The notes beneath the pieces are model-generated. The model saw only the letters and a list, made by a program, of their open reading frames with translations, had not been told where the DNA came from and searched no databases. 7,910 nt of DNA from positions 1 through 7,910 of the forward strand of contig CAYXKL010000115.1 of assembly GCA_964464825.1 (NCBI GenBank), given 5' to 3'. Positions 5,264 through 7,910 of the stretch are shown here, piece by piece (position 1 is the first letter of the stretch; each line of letters begins with the position of its first letter). Position numbers and translations under genes: made by a program. The DNA is from DYJK01 sp964464825. GTDB lineage: Bacteria; Bacteroidota; Ignavibacteria; Ignavibacteriales; Melioribacteraceae.

Positions 5264-7852
5264 ATGACACAACAAGAAAAAACTTTAATACTTGGGGCAC
5301 TCTTCCACGATATTGGAAAGTTTGAACAGAGATGTACTGGAAACCCAAATAAAGAAAAACATCCGTTACTTGGAGCTAAATTAATTGATGATGGGCGTTT
5401 TTTGCACCGCTTTCAAAGAATTATCGGGCAAGAAAATGTCCCGGTACTCAAAAACATAATCTCAGAACACCATAACCCTAATGCAAAAGAATTAACTTCT
5501 ATTGTTCGAGAAGGAGACAGACTTTCAGCAAGTGAGCGGGTTGATTTTGAAGAAGCTGAAACATATCAGGATAGATGGGATCATAAACATCTTGCTTCTT
5601 TATTTAGTAAAATCAACATTCTGTCTCCTGAAAAAGTTTCTCTTAGATATTACAAGCATAAACATCTTACAAAAAAACAATTTGATGTGATAATTCCAAC
5701 AGAAACAAGCGAAGAAGACATAAAAGAATTTGCATATAAAGAGTATGATTGGAATTTATTTAAAGAAGATCTTGAATATGTACTGGATATATATGAGAAA
5801 GAGGAGGATTTTGATAGTTTAATAAATTTACTTCTAATAATATTCGAAAAATATATGTGGTGTATTCCCGACTTTACAGGTAGTTCTGAAACAGATATTT
5901 CACTTTATAATCATTTAAAAGATGTTGCGGGTTTATCCCACGCTATTCATTTAACCCGCAATGAAAACAATGATTCAAAGAATTTAAATTTGCTTATTGG
6001 TGATATACCTGGTATTCAGAATTATATTTTTGATGTAGTAAACCGTAAACCGGCAAAGATTATAAGAGGTCGCTCCATATTTGTTCAGGTTTTAACAAGA
6101 AACCTTGCAACAAAATTATTAAAAGCATTTGGTCTTACTGAAGTAAATCTTATAATGCTTGCTGGTGGTAAATTTTATATCCTTGCTCCTGATACAAAAC
6201 TTCTCGTAGAAACATTTGAAAAGGTCAATAATGAAATAGAAAAATATCTTTTTGATAATTTTAGAATGGAACTTGGTTTTAATTGCGCTTATCATACTTT
6301 TTATTATCCTGATTTGATGGATAAAAATAAGCCATTGACATTTGGACAGGTTGTTGAGGAAGCTTCACACGAATTAATTCAAAATAGATATAGATTGTTT
6401 TCAAATAAATTATTCCCTGAAAATTCTCTTAATCCAAGAAAATTCATTTGGGAAGAAAAATATATTAACGATGACGGTACGGGAACAGATTCCATAAAAT
6501 GTAAAGTAACTGATAAACCAATAAGAACAGACAGAAAAGGAGAAATCCAAATTCCAAGCGATGAAGGTTTAGAATTTTTAACTGTCGATAAACAAGTTGA
6601 AGTTGAGTATAAAATTGGTGATAAAATTACCGGAAATAATTTAATAATGGTTATTGATGACGATCAGCTTTCAATTGATCCTAAAAATATTTCCAGGATA
6701 AATGACTTTAAAGGCAATGCAGAGAATAGGAATAAAACCAAGCTTTTACTGAATCCAACTTTTGATGAATTACTAAAAGAAGCTAAATATGAAAAAGGTA
6801 TTTTCTGGAATACTCATTATGTAGAAGTTGCTAACTACTGTTCAAGAAGTGAAAAAGAATCTATAATGCCTTTTGAGGATATGGTAAAAGAAAATGATGG
6901 GGCGCAGTTTCTATCTCTAATTAAAGGTGATCTTGACAATCTCGGTTTAATAATGGCCTTTGGCTTAGTAGGGGATAAAAAAGAAATAAAAGATGAAAAT
7001 AAAGGAAAAGATTTAACTGCAATTTCTAGAACCACAACTTTAAGTAATCATCTCAAATATTATTTCAGCTTTTTCCTAAATGGGTTCTTAAGTAATTGGG
7101 AAACACAAAAACAAAAAGAATTATTAAATAAGGCTAAGAATGAAAATCCGTCAATTACTACTGAAGAAATAAATAAACTTAAAAATGAAAACCGGATCTA
7201 CACCATTTTTGCTGGTGGAGATGATTTGATGTTTATAACTCCTCAAAGTTCTGCTGTTAAACTTATTGCTTCACTAAATAATGAATTTGAAAAGTTTACT
7301 TGTTCAAACAAAGAAGTACATATCTCTTACTCAGTAACGCATTTCAAGGATCATACGCCAATCAGAATTGTAGCCGGATTTGCTGAAGAAAACCAAAAAG
7401 AAGGGAAAAAACATACTAAAAACGAACAAAGAAATTTACTTTTATCTAAAAATAATTCCTCATTCACTGTAGAAAATGATAAAGCTGGAACGTTTATCTT
7501 CAATTCTTTCGTTAAGAACAGCGAACTTGCAGATTTAATCAATATGACAAATGAACTTACTGAAAAAGCGAAAGATGAAAAAAGTGGATTAAGCAAAGGT
7601 TTGATAAGAAGATTACTTGAACTCTCAGAGATGCTTAAAAAATATCAAGAGAATAATGATGCAATCTATCTTATTGCCTATGCAAGACTAAATCATACTG
7701 TAAATCGTTTACTGAAGGATAAAGATAATGACATTAAGAAATTCTTTAAAGATGTTTTAACTATAAATAAAGAGGATAATTTGTATGCTCAAAAAATTGA
7801 AAAAATTCTATATCCATTAGTTTGCCAGGTAATTTATAATATTAGAAATTAA
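5264..7852 (+). CDS. cas10 (csm1): Type III-A effector large subunit Cas10/Csm1
   Basis: This 862-residue protein is the large subunit of a Csm complex. On sensing target RNA it would cut single-stranded DNA and make cyclic oligoadenylate. The N-terminal HD domain (about 1-110) has H15-D16 in LFHDIGKF, H33, H69-H70 in SEHHNP and D85 in REGDRLSASER, so the nuclease appears intact. The first palm starts at NLLIGDIPGIQNYIF (G246-Q252) and carries GGKF at 301-304, the usual inactive version. The linker (about 390-545) holds C413 but lacks the other zinc-ribbon cysteines. The second palm has KGDLDNLG (554-561) and the cyclase motif AGGDDLMF (GGDD at 651-654). A helical C-terminal domain covers about 745-862. 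GDIPGIQ favours Csm1 over Cmr2. Start is ATG 5264, with purine-rich AGAGAGA upstream. A small gene follows 13 bases later, as csm2 normally does. No CARF effector to receive the messenger is in the window. Confidence 0.96.
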   Translation: MTQQEKTLILGALFHDIGKFEQRCTGNPNKEKHPLLGAKLIDDGRFLHRFQRIIGQENVPVLKNIISEHHNPNAKELTSIVREGDRLSASERVDFEEAETYQDRWDHKHLASLFSKINILSPEKVSLRYYKHKHLTKKQFDVIIPTETSEEDIKEFAYKEYDWNLFKEDLEYVLDIYEKEEDFDSLINLLLIIFEKYMWCIPDFTGSSETDISLYNHLKDVAGLSHAIHLTRNENNDSKNLNLLIGDIPGIQNYIFDVVNRKPAKIIRGRSIFVQVLTRNLATKLLKAFGLTEVNLIMLAGGKFYILAPDTKLLVETFEKVNNEIEKYLFDNFRMELGFNCAYHTFYYPDLMDKNKPLTFGQVVEEASHELIQNRYRLFSNKLFPENSLNPRKFIWEEKYINDDGTGTDSIKCKVTDKPIRTDRKGEIQIPSDEGLEFLTVDKQVEVEYKIGDKITGNNLIMVIDDDQLSIDPKNISRINDFKGNAENRNKTKLLLNPTFDELLKEAKYEKGIFWNTHYVEVANYCSRSEKESIMPFEDMVKENDGAQFLSLIKGDLDNLGLIMAFGLVGDKKEIKDENKGKDLTAISRTTTLSNHLKYYFSFFLNGFLSNWETQKQKELLNKAKNENPSITTEEINKLKNENRIYTIFAGGDDLMFITPQSSAVKLIASLNNEFEKFTCSNKEVHISYSVTHFKDHTPIRIVAGFAEENQKEGKKHTKNEQRNLLLSKNNSSFTVENDKAGTFIFNSFVKNSELADLINMTNELTEKAKDEKSGLSKGLIRRLLELSEMLKKYQENNDAIYLIAYARLNHTVNRLLKDKDNDIKKFFKDVLTINKEDNLYAQKIEKILYPLVCQVIYNIRN

Positions 7853-7865
7853 TAAAGGTATTATT

Positions 7866-7910
7866 ATGAAAACAAAAGGAATAATAACTAGAATAATTGA
7901 AGAGAGAAAA
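7866..7910 (+). CDS. 5' end of next cas-operon gene, csm2 position (partial)
   Basis: ATG 7866 is preceded by AAAGGT at 7856-7861 region and opens a frame that runs off the right edge after 15 codons, MKTKGIITRIIEERK. It starts 13 bases after the cas10 stop, so co-translation in one operon is likely. In type III-A loci the gene after csm1 is usually csm2, the small subunit, and that is the default guess. The residues themselves (KGxIxxIxxER) look more like the first strand of a cold-shock or S1-type OB fold than a helical Csm2. Fifteen residues cannot decide this. Confidence 0.6.
   Translation, partial: MKTKGIITRIIEERK

Noticed and set aside
5502..5690. Alternative + frame inside the HD region of cas10
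   Set aside because: It overlaps a conserved Cas10 segment in another frame, has no ribosome site, and has no recognisable motif.
5264..7852. Cmr2 (type III-B) identity for the Cas10 protein
   Set aside because: The GDIPGIQNYIF motif of the first palm, the close following small gene and the overall layout match Csm1 better.

Overview
The window is AT-rich bacterial DNA in which every supportable gene reads on the + strand. It looks like the Bacteroidota/Chlorobi/Ignavibacteria side of the tree. The reasons are the low GC, an outer-membrane protein whose signal peptide ends in an Ala-Gln junction, a Gcw_chp-type barrel next to amt/glnB, a type II NADH dehydrogenase of the membrane-anchored bacterial kind, and few strong Shine-Dalgarno sites. 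This placement is an inference from style, not from a marker gene.

Region 1 (1-124) is the 3' end of an unrecognised gene. Region 2 (125-451) is a long intergenic and leader stretch with a good sigma70-type promoter, two adjacent palindromes and two tiny overlapping reading frames, one of which sits behind the strongest ribosome binding site in the window.

Region 3 (452-2960) is a nitrogen operon. It encodes an Amt ammonium transporter, a predicted outer-membrane beta-barrel of the Gcw_chp (TIGR02001) type, and a P-II signalling protein with a complete T-loop, and it closes with a clear rho-independent terminator. The likely logic is ammonium entry through Amt, gating of Amt by P-II, and an outer-membrane component that may serve the same import route.

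Region 4 (2961-4264) is a single gene for a type II NADH:quinone oxidoreductase with its own probable promoter.

Region 5 (4265-7910) is the start of a type III-A CRISPR-Cas locus: cas6 (TTG start), cas10/csm1 with intact HD and GGDD motifs, and the first 15 codons of a third gene where csm2 is expected. No repeat-spacer array, adaptation gene or CARF effector lies in the window. The most notable points here are a Cas10 whose inter-palm zinc-ribbon cysteines appear almost all lost, a 24-bp perfect AT-only palindrome ahead of cas6, a hairpin starting at the base after the cas6 stop, and a third gene whose first residues resemble a cold-shock-type OB strand. No wholly new system could be demonstrated.
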